From positions 29,719 through 93,718 of the forward strand of contig CALGJQ010000012.1 of assembly GCA_937928545.1 (NCBI GenBank): 64,000 nucleotides of DNA. Direction: 5' to 3'. The translations under genes and the position numbers were made by a program. Positions 9,481-18,000 of this stretch are shown here, one piece after another (the first letter of the stretch is position 1; each line of letters opens with the position of its first letter). The notes under the pieces were generated by a model. It was not told where the DNA came from and made no database searches. It saw nothing but the letters and a program-made list of their open reading frames with translations. Origin of the DNA: an uncultured Verrucomicrobiales bacterium (GTDB lineage: Bacteria > Verrucomicrobiota > Verrucomicrobiia > Verrucomicrobiales > Akkermansiaceae).

Positions 9481-9708
9481 ATGGAAGTGACGGTCACTCA
9501 GTTTAAAGCAAAGTGCTTGGGCATTATTGAGAAGGTGCAGCGTGAAAAGCAGCGGGTGATTATTAGTCGTCATGGTAAACCTGCAGCTGAGTTGATCCCG
9601 ATCCAGAACGCGCAATCCGGCACTTTCTTTGGGAGAGCTCAAAAAACGACGACGATCAAAGGGGATCTGTTTACCAGTGAGGAGACGTGGGATGCCGAAG
9701 CTGAGTAA
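9481..9708 (+). CDS. Type II antitoxin, Phd/YefM family
   Basis: About 75 residues from ATG 9481: VTVTQFKAKCLGIIEKVQ, RVIISRHGKPAAELIP, then a C-terminal toxin-wrapping tail. This is the Phd/YefM fold: an N-terminal DNA-binding dimer and a C-terminal extension that neutralises the partner. The alternative ATG 9421 adds 20 residues not typical of the family, although an AAGGAGG 10 nt before it makes it a real possibility. The end overlaps the toxin start by 17 nt, the usual toxin-antitoxin coupling. Such operons are normally autorepressed by the antitoxin; no operator was identified by eye. Confidence 0.88.
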   Translation: MEVTVTQFKAKCLGIIEKVQREKQRVIISRHGKPAAELIPIQNAQSGTFFGRAQKTTTIKGDLFTSEETWDAEAE

Positions 9709-10099
9709 CCTCGTCGCGGCGGTGCTGGATACGCACGTGTGGGTGTGGGCTGCCGCAGGGGATGTCCGCGCGAATGCGCTGAAGGAATTTCGCGGAGCGG
9801 CGATTGTTTCCGCGATTTCTACTTGGGAGGTCTCGATGCTGGAGATGAAAAATCGGCTCGAACTCCAACCTGATGCGGAGAGCTGGTTTCAGCAAAATTT
9901 GGCCTCGCCCGTTTCTCTAGAACCACTGAGCCCGGAAATCTCTCTCGTAAGTTGCCAGCTCCCTGATTTTCATGGAGACCCCGCCGACCGAATGATCGTC
10001 GCCACCGCGATGGTTTTAGGTCTCCCGCTGATCACGGCTGATTCAAAGATCATCGCATGGAATGAGGAGCATCGAATGCTTCAAGTGATTGATCTTTGA
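9692..10099 (+). CDS. Type II toxin, VapC-like PIN-domain ribonuclease
   Basis: 135 residues from ATG 9692, preceded by GAGGAGA at good spacing. PIN-domain acidic residues are in place: LDTHVWVWA (first Asp, about residue 13), STWEVSML (Glu), DPADRMIVATA (Asp) and ITADSKI (Asp). Proteins of this subfamily are Mg-dependent RNases that block translation when released from the antitoxin. The gene overlaps the Phd-like antitoxin. Chromosomal vapBC-type pairs next to a decayed gene and orphan genes are common in recently reshuffled DNA, which fits the neighbourhood. Confidence 0.9.
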   Translation: MPKLSNLVAAVLDTHVWVWAAAGDVRANALKEFRGAAIVSAISTWEVSMLEMKNRLELQPDAESWFQQNLASPVSLEPLSPEISLVSCQLPDFHGDPADRMIVATAMVLGLPLITADSKIIAWNEEHRMLQVIDL

Positions 10100-10123
10100 T
10101 AGAGATGCTCGCGGCATACCCTA

Positions 10124-10173
10124 GGGCAGGCTTTTAAAAGCTCTCGTTTTTTTAAAAATTAAAGGCCTTGCCC
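10124..10173. repeat. Imperfect inverted repeat after the toxin gene
   Basis: GGGCAGGCTTTT on the left pairs imperfectly with AAAGGCCTTGCCC on the right. Between them lie a small palindrome (GCTTTTAAAAGC) and a run of seven T. It may act as a terminator for the toxin-antitoxin transcript. The rest of 10100-10321 is AT-rich with no other feature I can support. Confidence 0.35.
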
Positions 10174-10321
10174 CCATATAAAAGGCTTGAAAAATTACTG
10201 AGCACGGGTAAGAGGGTGCAGAGAGAACCTATCTGGATTGAATATTTTTCATGTTGAAAGCGTTTTCAATGGTAATTCGTCAGGTTCTTTCCATAATTCT
10301 TGTATCAAAGAAAAATCGATC

Positions 10322-10522
10322 ATGAGCAACAATAGATCAGCAGAGACACATGCAGATCTTGGAGTTTTAAAGCGCTCCAAGGCTAAGTCTGTGGTGGAAT
10401 GTATCAACGAAAAGTTAAACCCTAATCCAAATGGAAGGGGTGAAATAAGTGAAATTACTGACGGTTCTGTTCAAAATTGGTCTCGGAAGCTTCCTGAGCG
10501 AGCGGCAACTCTTTCTGAATAA
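10322..10522 (+). CDS. Hypothetical small protein
   Basis: 66 residues from ATG 10322 (begins MSNNRSAETHADLGVLKRSK). The frame stays open 28 codons further upstream to 10238, but that extension has no protein-like character. It is hydrophilic, with a helical N-half (KSVVECINEKLN) and an Asn/Pro/Gly turn (PNPNGRGE). There is no signal peptide, cysteine pair or domain I recognise. A strong rho-independent terminator follows within 15 nt, which supports a real short transcript. Base composition is more AT-rich than the surrounding window, suggesting acquisition. Role unknown. Confidence 0.5.
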   Translation: MSNNRSAETHADLGVLKRSKAKSVVECINEKLNPNPNGRGEISEITDGSVQNWSRKLPERAATLSE

Positions 10523-10532
10523 AGTAACCTTC

Positions 10533-10563
10533 AAGCCCGCTGCAATGATGTAGCGGGTTTTTT
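10533..10563 (+). terminator. Rho-independent terminator
   Basis: CCCGCT (10536-10541) and AGCGGG (10552-10557) form a six-base stem with a ten-base loop, followed by six T. It ends the small orphan gene just upstream, and the next gene starts 6 nt later, so its ribosome site must lie within the terminator tail. Confidence 0.85.
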
Positions 10564-10568
10564 GTGCC

Positions 10569-11273
10569 ATGGATAATTTTGAAAAACTTAATATCTACTC
10601 GTCTAAAATTCGAAAAACTTGTGAGGATGCGTTTGAAAGTTTCGGTTCTCCCTTAAATCGCGAGACAATTTTTCTTGATTCTAGGGAGCCGGATGAAGCT
10701 GAGAGATATCTTGCAGCGGAGACAAATGAACGTAATCAAATGCTGAATGGCTTTGAGCTTCAAGCTTGGCGAAGCGTTGAGATTAATGCTCGTATGATTC
10801 TTAACAAGGGGTGGGGAGGGGTAAATGCAAGTCCCTTTAAAACATGTGCAGCGACAGTGCTTTCGATCGTTAGCTATGCCCCTGTCCCTGCTTACATTTC
10901 AGAAGATGTTATTAGGGATAATAACCTCCATCCTAATTTTCAGTATCCATACTCACTCATTAGCTATATCGCGCTAGATTACTGTTTGTCAGCATTACAC
11001 ACTAGTATCATCGGAACGAAGCAAGAAAAGGAAGAAGACAACAGAGTAATTGAGAACCCGATTTCGTGCTCGAAACATTTTGCAACAGATATGCTCGCAA
11101 CGATAGCGATTCAGGCGGACAAGGCGCGTGCTACGAAGGGCGGAGGGATTGAACCAGTGGACCTAGCTGTCGCCTTTAATCTCTTATCTTTGCTCTTCGA
11201 GGCCTTGGCTTATAAGTCTAATCAAGAATCCCTTGAAAATGACACGACGGTTAGTTTTCCAAGAGTGCCTTAA
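10569..11273 (+). CDS. Hypothetical protein, AT-rich orphan
   Basis: 234 residues, mostly predicted helical, no signal peptide. Visible features are an N-terminal amphipathic region (FEKLNIYSSKIRKTCEDAF), a central hydrophobic stretch with YPYSLISYIALDYCLSAL, an FKTCAATVLSIVSYAPVPAY strand-turn, and a late VAFNLLSLLFEALAY helix. I recognise no family. It begins directly after the preceding gene's terminator without a clear ribosome site, and its codon use is AT-rich relative to the flanks. With the 66-residue gene and the toxin-antitoxin pair it looks like a small acquired island between the GH16 remnant and lepA. Confidence 0.6.
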   Translation: MDNFEKLNIYSSKIRKTCEDAFESFGSPLNRETIFLDSREPDEAERYLAAETNERNQMLNGFELQAWRSVEINARMILNKGWGGVNASPFKTCAATVLSIVSYAPVPAYISEDVIRDNNLHPNFQYPYSLISYIALDYCLSALHTSIIGTKQEKEEDNRVIENPISCSKHFATDMLATIAIQADKARATKGGGIEPVDLAVAFNLLSLLFEALAYKSNQESLENDTTVSFPRVP

Positions 11274-11403
11274 GTTGTCTCGAATTTTTGAGGGGCTTAT
11301 TTTTCTCAATGATTTTGGGAGAGAGTATAACGGTGGATAAGGGTAGACCTAATCCCCACTCTTCAGCATCCCGCGTGGGCGGGACTCCTTCGGAGCCAAG
11401 ATT

Positions 11404-11427
11404 CTCAAATCAGTCTCCTGATTTGAG
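11404..11427 (-). other. Perfect stem-loop spanning the lepA stop codon
   Basis: CTCAAATCAG (11404-11413) is exactly complementary to CTGATTTGAG (11418-11427). On the lepA message the four-base loop reads GAGA, a GNRA-type tetraloop, and the UGA stop lies in the 3' arm. No T-run follows, so it is not a classical terminator; an mRNA-end stabiliser or a rho-dependent context is possible. Confidence 0.6.
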
Positions 11428-13209
11428 GACCTTGATGAAGGCGTCTTGGGGGATGTTTACTTTGCCGAAGGCTTTCATTTTGGCTTTACCCTTTTTCTGC
11501 TTTTCGAGGAGCTTGCGCTTTCGGGAGATGTCGCCTCCGTAGCATTTGGCTGTGACGTTTTTACGCATGGCACTGATCGTTTCGCGGGCGATGATGTTGC
11601 CTCCGATCGCGGCCTGGATGGCGACGACGAACATTTGGGTGGGGATGACTTCCTTGAGCTTGGCGGCGAGTTCGCGGCCTCGGGCGACGGCTTTGTCGCG
11701 GTGGACGATGGTGGAGAAGGCTTCGACGGGTTCGGCGGCGATGAGCATGTCCATTTTGACCATGTTGGCGGCGCGGTATCCGGCGTGTTCGTAGTCCATG
11801 GAGCCGTAGCCTTTGGTCATGGATTTGAGGCGGTCGTTGAAGTCGACGAGGATGTCGGCGAGGGGGATGGTGGCGGTGAGGAGGACGCGGAATTCGTCGA
11901 TGGTCTCGGTGTTCTCGAGGTCGCCGCGTTTTTCCATGATGAGTTTCATGGCGTCGCCGATGTATTCGCCGGGGAGCATGACGAAGATGCGGACGATGGG
12001 CTCGCGGATTTCTTCGATGATTTGTTGCTCGGGGAGGTAGGTGGGGTTGTCGATGATGAGTTCTTCGCCATCGGTTTTGGTGACCTCGTAGATCACGGAG
12101 GGGTAGGTGGAGATGACGTCCATGTCGAACTCGCGGCGGAGGCGTTCTTGGATGATTTCCATGTGGAGGAGGCCGAGGAAGCCGCAGCGGAAGCCGAAGC
12201 CGAGGGCGGTGGAGGATTCGGTCTGGAAGGTGAAGGCGGCGTCGTTGATCTGGAGTTTACCCATCGCGACCTTGAGGGCCTCGTAGTCGGAGGTGTCGAT
12301 GGGGTAGATGCCGGAGAAGACCATGGGGCGGATTTCTTTGAATCCGGGGAGGGGCTCGGGGCAGGGCTTGTCCTTGTGAGTGATGGTGTCGCCGATTTTG
12401 ACTTCGGCGGATGATTTGACGTTGGCGATGATGTAGCCGACGTCTCCGGTGGAGAGTTTATCGGTCTTTTGCATCTTGGGGGTGAAGATGCCGGTTTCCT
12501 TGATCTCGTAGTTATTGGGGGTGTGGAAGAGCTTGATCTTATCGCCTTTTTTCATCTCGCCGGAGACGACGCGGACGTAGGAGATGACGCCGCGGTAGGC
12601 ATCGTAAAGGGAGTCGAAGACGGAGGCGCGGAGGAGGCCATCGGGGTTTTCGACGGGTGGGGGGACGAGTTCGACGACCGCTTCGAGGATTTCATCAATG
12701 CCGAGGCCCATTTTGGCGGAGGCGGGGATGCCGTGTTCGCCGGGGATGGCGAGGATTTCTTCGAGCTGCTTGCGGCAGCGGGGGACATCGGCGGCGGGGA
12801 GGTCGATCTTGTTGAGGACGGGGACGATGGCGAGGTCCTGCTCCATGGCGAGGTTGACGTTGGCCATGGTCTGGGCTTCGACGCCTTGGGCGGCATCAAT
12901 GATGAGGATGGCGCCTTCGCAGGCGGCGAGGGAGCGGGAGACCTCGTAGGAGAAATCGACGTGGCCGGGGGTATCGAGGAGGTTGAGCTTGTAGGTTTTG
13001 CCGTCCTTTGACTTGAAAGCGAGGGTGACGGGGTGGGATTTGATGGTGATCCCTTTTTCGCGCTCGAGGTCCATGGAGTCGAGGTGCTGGGCCTGCGATT
13101 CACGCTGGGTGATGGTCTGGCAGGTTTCCATGAGGCGATCGGACAGGGTCGTTTTGCCATGATCGATGTGGGCGATGATGGAGAAGTTACGGGTGAGTTC
13201 GACGGACAC
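11410..13209 (-). CDS. lepA: Elongation factor 4 (LepA) GTPase
   Basis: 599 residues from GTG 13209, matching the usual family length of about 600. The frame stays open 44 codons upstream, but that extension is Pro/Ser-rich and unlike LepA. G1 is AHIDHGKTTLSDRL, G3 is DTPGHVDFSYEVSRSLAACEG and G4 is NKIDLP. The EF-G-like domains II, III and V are followed by the LepA-specific C-terminal domain (GYRAANMVKMDMLI, ETISAMRKNVTAKCYGGDISRKRKLLEKQ). LepA acts on ribosomes and is implicated in back-translocation and initiation or assembly. GC-rich codons and a very regular third position mark it as core genome, in contrast to the AT-rich genes on its 3' side. Confidence 0.96.
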   Translation of the reverse strand: MSVELTRNFSIIAHIDHGKTTLSDRLMETCQTITQRESQAQHLDSMDLEREKGITIKSHPVTLAFKSKDGKTYKLNLLDTPGHVDFSYEVSRSLAACEGAILIIDAAQGVEAQTMANVNLAMEQDLAIVPVLNKIDLPAADVPRCRKQLEEILAIPGEHGIPASAKMGLGIDEILEAVVELVPPPVENPDGLLRASVFDSLYDAYRGVISYVRVVSGEMKKGDKIKLFHTPNNYEIKETGIFTPKMQKTDKLSTGDVGYIIANVKSSAEVKIGDTITHKDKPCPEPLPGFKEIRPMVFSGIYPIDTSDYEALKVAMGKLQINDAAFTFQTESSTALGFGFRCGFLGLLHMEIIQERLRREFDMDVISTYPSVIYEVTKTDGEELIIDNPTYLPEQQIIEEIREPIVRIFVMLPGEYIGDAMKLIMEKRGDLENTETIDEFRVLLTATIPLADILVDFNDRLKSMTKGYGSMDYEHAGYRAANMVKMDMLIAAEPVEAFSTIVHRDKAVARGRELAAKLKEVIPTQMFVVAIQAAIGGNIIARETISAMRKNVTAKCYGGDISRKRKLLEKQKKGKAKMKAFGKVNIPQDAFIKVLKSGD

Positions 13210-13328
13210 GGGAGGAATGGTGACTGGTGAGGGGTGAATTGTGAAGGGTTTTGGAAAGCCCTGACGGGCGTGAGATAAGGGGGTTTTTGGGAAAATGGAA
13301 GGTTGAATCGTTTGAAGGGAAGGGGATG

Positions 13329-13361
13329 AAAAAAGCCGCACCTGAGATGGCGCGGCTTTTT
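13329..13361. terminator. Bidirectional rho-independent terminator
   Basis: AAAAAAGCCGC pairs with GCGGCTTTTT across a short loop that adds a CC/GG pair. A-run and T-run on both sides let it work either way. On the minus strand it ends the PEP-CTERM gene at 13386-14072 before lepA. Confidence 0.85.
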
Positions 13362-13385
13362 GAAAAGAAGAGTCGATCTAGCGTC

Positions 13386-14072
13386 TTAGCGACGGCGACG
13401 GAGAAGAGTAAGTCCGGCGAGGGCGCTGAGGAGCGCGGTGGAGGGCTCGGGGACGGCGTTGAAGGTCAATTGTTGGACGACGAAGCGGGAGTCGCTTCCG
13501 GTGCCATCGAGATCTAGGGCTCCGATGGTGAAGGAGGTGGCTGGAGTGAGGGTGATACTTGACTGAGCCGTGGGGAAAGGGGTGGCGGCTCCTCCATTGA
13601 TGTTGAAGTATTCAGTATTCGCGCCGGCATCTGCGGAGAAGTTGGATTTGAAGCCCGTGATCTCGATGGTGTAGCCTGGGGTGACGTTGGTAACGGTGAA
13701 GGTAATGGTTTCGACGGCGGTGGTGGCGGTGCCTCCAGTGCCGTTGAAGTTGTTATCAATTCCAGATGCCGCTTGTCCTCCTTGGACTCCTACTCCCCCT
13801 CCTTGTGTCCGAGGGCCAGTGCTACCTGGATAGCCGGTGGAGGTTATACCGAGATCAAAAGTGACGCCCGCAGGGAGAGCTGGACCGGAGACGGTGTTGT
13901 AATAGGTATTGGTGCTGGTTATTCCGGACGCGTTTCCGAGACCAACGTGGTCATTACTCATTGCGGTTGGGGTTCCGATCTCGATGGTGAAAACAGTGGC
14001 GGCAGAGGTCAGGCCTGCTGTGCCGAGAAGAAGAAAGGTCGTGGATAGGAAATTTTTCATAATCGTTTTCAT
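13386..14072 (-). CDS. PEP-CTERM sorting-domain protein
   Basis: 228 residues. The signal peptide is about 25 residues (FLSTTFLLLGTAGLTSAA). The Gly/Thr/Asn-rich beta body has no Cys. The C-terminal VPEPSTALLSALAGLTLLRRRR is the PEP-CTERM signal. The Arg-rich tail would stay cytoplasmic until exosortase cleavage. It is separated from lepA by a strong terminator, so it is its own unit. The passenger (TYYNTVSGPALPAGVTFDLG, then GYTIEITGFKSNFSADAG) resembles the beta-sandwich bodies common in verrucomicrobial PEP-CTERM proteins, without a named domain. It differs in passenger from the first PEP-CTERM protein of the window. Confidence 0.9.
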   Translation of the reverse strand: MKTIMKNFLSTTFLLLGTAGLTSAATVFTIEIGTPTAMSNDHVGLGNASGITSTNTYYNTVSGPALPAGVTFDLGITSTGYPGSTGPRTQGGGVGVQGGQAASGIDNNFNGTGGTATTAVETITFTVTNVTPGYTIEITGFKSNFSADAGANTEYFNINGGAATPFPTAQSSITLTPATSFTIGALDLDGTGSDSRFVVQQLTFNAVPEPSTALLSALAGLTLLRRRR

Positions 14073-14217
14073 GATCGGAGACAGTAGAAGTTAGGGGAGA
14101 GGGGCTTTACGGGTCAAGGAATAAGCTTGGTATGCTGAGGGGCTTTGGCTTGGGTCGCGAGAACGGGGTATCGATCTCTCTTGAAAGAGAGGGGAGGCTG
14201 TTCATGTTTAAGGAGTC

Positions 14218-14946
14218 ATGAGAAACATTTTTATTTCCTGTTCAGTTGTCGCGTTGTGTTTGATTCCGATTTCTAGCTACGGCCAAGAGGTGAAGGTAGA
14301 GAAAGAGAGCTCTCATTCTTTGTTCAATGGGAAAGATTTAGCCGGGTGGCATGTGGATGTTCCGAAGGCGGATAAGGATCCTGAAATTGGGCCGAGTTTT
14401 GTGGTGCGTGATGGGAAGCTGGTGAGTTTGGGCGAGCCACGGGGGCATTTGATTACGGATAAGGTTTATGAGAATTTTAAGCTGACGGTGGAGTATCGTT
14501 TTTCGAAGAAGCCGGGGAACTGTGGGGTCTTGGTTTATTCTTCGAAGCCTCGTGCTTTGTTCGGAATGTTTCCGGCATCGATCGAGGTGCAGATGCATCA
14601 CGAGAATGCGGGGGACTTTTGGTGCATCGATGAGAACATCGAGGTGCCTGAGATGGAGAAGCGTCGCCCAAAGGGTGAGAATCAGAAGTGGGGTGGCAAG
14701 AAGGGAGATGCGCGCCGGATTTTGAATCTCACCGACGGATCTGAGAAGCCGGTAGGGGAATGGAATAAGATGGTGATCGAGTGTCTGGGAAATGAGCTCA
14801 AGGTTTGGGTGAATGGCGATCTGGTGAATCACGGGACGAATTGCACGGCCTCGAAAGGGCAAATCGCGCTGCAGGCTGAGGGTTCTGAGGTGGAGTTTAA
14901 GACTTTGATGTTGGAGCCTTTGAAAGTGGAGAAGAAAGTGGAGTGA
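14218..14946 (+). CDS. DUF1080 (3-keto-disaccharide hydrolase-like) secreted protein
   Basis: 242 residues. The signal peptide (MRNIFISCSVVALCLIPISSYG) precedes a DUF1080 concanavalin-like domain: SLFNGKDLAGWHVD near 37, YENFKLTVEYRFSKKPGNCGVLVYS, ASIEVQMHHENAGDFW, GEWNKMVIECLGNELKVWVNGDLVN and KGQIALQAEGSEVEFKTL. Members bind or hydrolyse sugars; some act as 3-keto-glycoside hydrolases. A perfect AAGGAG precedes the ATG, and a CTCTCTTGAAAGAGAG hairpin lies in the leader. It sits upstream of the giant DUF1800 gene with a 72-nt gap, so co-transcription is possible. Substrate unknown. Confidence 0.9.
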   Translation: MRNIFISCSVVALCLIPISSYGQEVKVEKESSHSLFNGKDLAGWHVDVPKADKDPEIGPSFVVRDGKLVSLGEPRGHLITDKVYENFKLTVEYRFSKKPGNCGVLVYSSKPRALFGMFPASIEVQMHHENAGDFWCIDENIEVPEMEKRRPKGENQKWGGKKGDARRILNLTDGSEKPVGEWNKMVIECLGNELKVWVNGDLVNHGTNCTASKGQIALQAEGSEVEFKTLMLEPLKVEKKVE

Positions 14947-15018
14947 TTCTGCGCCTTAAGTTAAGGCGTGTGAATTTAGGCAATTGTGGTAAGTTTTCCT
15001 TCAGCCCAATCACTTAGC

Positions 15019-18000
15019 ATGCGGATTTCTCTTTTGTTTAGCGTCGGTATTGCTCTTTCAGCAAGTGCCCTAGATCTTGGGGTAGACGGGATGTCTGACG
15101 TTTGGCAGCAGCGTTATGGGGCGATGAATGTTTTGCCTCTCGATGATGAAGATCTCGATGGCTATTTGAATCATGAAGAGGCGATCGCGGGAACGGATCC
15201 GTTTTCGCCGTCGAGCTTTCCGCGACAGGAATCGGTTTGGCTGGGGGCGGGTGGGAGTCCGGTGAATTTGAGTTTTGAGACGCGGCCGGGGAAGTTCTAC
15301 CAAGTGTCGCGTTCGGGGGATTTGGGAGTTTTTGCTCCGGTTGGTCCCCTTCTTACGGGTGACGGGACGCAGGTGGAATTGGCTCTGGCTGATGCCGCGA
15401 TATCTGGGAGGAGCGGGGGAGTTTTGCATGAGTTGTGGGCAAATGTGGCGGGCAATAATCTGTCGCTTCTTACAAGCCAGCCAACTTTTCCGGGGCAGCC
15501 GGATGGTGAGTTGGGTTTGGCGGAATTTGATGTTCCGGAGGTGGTTTCGACGGGTTTTGGGGGAAGGTTGCGTTCACTGATCACGCCCTCTCAGTCGGGT
15601 GATTTTGTCTTCCATCTTTCCTCTGCCGGAGCGGCGGAGTTGCTCCATGGTGAGGATTTGGTGTCGGCGGTTTCTTTGGCACAAGTGCTGCCAGCGCAGG
15701 TGGGAATTCAGAAGGGAGAGTGGGATGCTTTTCCGAATCAGCAGTCTGTGTCGGTGAATCTGACGGCGGGGACTCCTTACTACTTGGAGCTGAGATACAT
15801 TGCTTCGGTTTCACAGGGACATTGTCAGGTGGCTTGGTCGGGGCCGGGATTGGATGGGATCCAGTTGATTGGCGCGAGTGATTTGGCAGAAGGGACTTTT
15901 CTTCCGGTGGAGGTGGACTCTCCCGAGGTGATCAAGCATGACTATGATTTGGCAGGGCAAACTGGGGCTCTTTGGACAAGCGGGACGGCCGTGGAGCCGG
16001 CACCTGTCGGGATGAGCGGAAATGGCGAACGTTTCACGGCGGATCCGACGCAGGATTTGGTGACTTTTCCGGGAGCGGCGACGGAGCATTTTTATGCGAC
16101 GTTTTTGTTTAACATGGCACCGGGGCATCGTGATCTGGATTTGTTTTTCCGGAACTCGACGACTGGAGCGCAGGAAGGGCCGCGAGTTGATTTGGAGGAT
16201 AGTTCAGTTACGACGGCGGTGGTTCGCCCGAATAATCAGGGGGGGGATTCGCAAATTGTGGTGACTTTTGGAGACACTTATCGGGTTGAGATTATCGCCT
16301 CGATGAGTCCGGGTGGTTTTCAATATCAGGCGGGTCTTTCGACGATGACGGTGGCGGAAGATACCTTTGATATTTACGTCAGTGATGCGAATGGGGGTTT
16401 GGTAGGACGGACGCTGGGGCTGCCATTCTGGGATGCTGGGCCGAATGTGGTGCAGCGGTTGAACGCGGTGAGAGCGCGATACATTCGCGAGGCGAATGTG
16501 ATCTTGGATGGCTGGGAAGTGACGGGTGGAACGATCGCGGGGAATGGGTATCTCGCGGCGAATACCGAGGGCTTTTCTTCGGAAGAGGGGGATCAATATT
16601 TTCGGGTGGGTGTTTCGGAGAAGGATCAAGATGGGGACGGGCTTTCCGATTGGGAGGAGCTACAGTTGGCGGAGTTTGGGCCGTATCTTTTCTTCGATGC
16701 CGAGTCGGTGGATGGGACGTCAGATTTGGCGGCGGCGACGGCATTGCTGAATGGGGCTTCGGGTTCCATTGAGGTGTCATTGCAGGCTTCAGACACGGCA
16801 GCTTTTGAGAGGAACACTCCGAACCTCACGGAGGATCATGGCGAGATCACGGTGACTCGGACGGGGCCGCTGACTCCGCTGACGATCAATCTTTGCCAAG
16901 CTCCTCTCGCGAACACGGGTAATACGGCAACGGTTTGTGACGGGACCTGTTGCTCCTTGATCGGGAGTGCGGGCGACGAGGAGGCGGAGGCGGATGATTA
17001 TTTGCTCATGGATGCAAGAGGGAATGTCATCACGAATCGCCTTAGCTTTGGTTTTGGTGAAATGAGCAAGGTGCTGACGGTGAAGGCGACGCCTGATGCG
17101 GTGAATGAGTATCCTGAGACTTTGAACATCGCGATCGAAGCAGACGATGCTGGGACTTATCAAATTGGGGTAATGAATGGGGCCTCGATCCAGCTCTTCG
17201 ACCTTCCTGAACATCCTGAGAACGTGGCGCTCTTTACGGGGACTTTTAGTCAAGATGGCAATGCCACAGTGGCGACCAATGGAGCGGGATTTACCACGGC
17301 GACCTTGAACGGTCCGAGGACGGAGATGCGTTTTTGGAATGAGTTTTCGAATCTGACTTCGGCGCAGCAGGATTCGCACATTCATAAGGCGAATTCGGGG
17401 CCAGCTCCGGGGGTGATCATTTATGCGATTACGAATGAGCCGGGTGACGAGTCTGGGAACTCGCCAGATTCTGATCCTTTGAACGGTCCATTGACGAATT
17501 ATCCTTGGGATTTATCGGCCTCGTCTGGAGCGGTCCCGACAGCGGGGGGAGCGGCCAGTAAGCAGGTGATCATTGATTCGCTCTTTAATCAAAATGGCGA
17601 GTCTCCGCTCTATCTGAATATTCATACGGTGGACAATCCGGCTGGGGAGATTTGGGCTTTCTTGGGTCTCTCAGGTGGGTCTCAAGTTTCGCCGGGGGCT
17701 CCGACTCTTGCTCCGCTTCCAGGGTCCGCCGAATATCCCATGTTGGTTGGGGAGGAATTAGAATCCGAAGTGCGCCGCTTTCTGAATCAGGCGACTTTTG
17801 GGGCGATGGATGATGAGGTGAATGTGATGGTGGCAGAGATTGAGGCGGAGAGATTGAGTGATCCGACTTACCATCGACACGAGGCCTTTGAGGCTTGGAT
17901 GGATGAGGAGATGGACCCGCAAGTGACTCCTCAGAGTTATTTGTTGGATTATAATTTGGCGACGGACTTTCAGTATTATGTCTTGGGAGGATCATTTGAT

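Noticed and set aside
11446..12414. Long plus-strand open frame of about 320 codons antisense to lepA, plus another at 12469-13011
   Set aside because: It is Gly/Asp/Val/Phe-rich repetitive sequence produced by the GC-rich third positions of lepA on the other strand, with no domain, signal or ribosome site.
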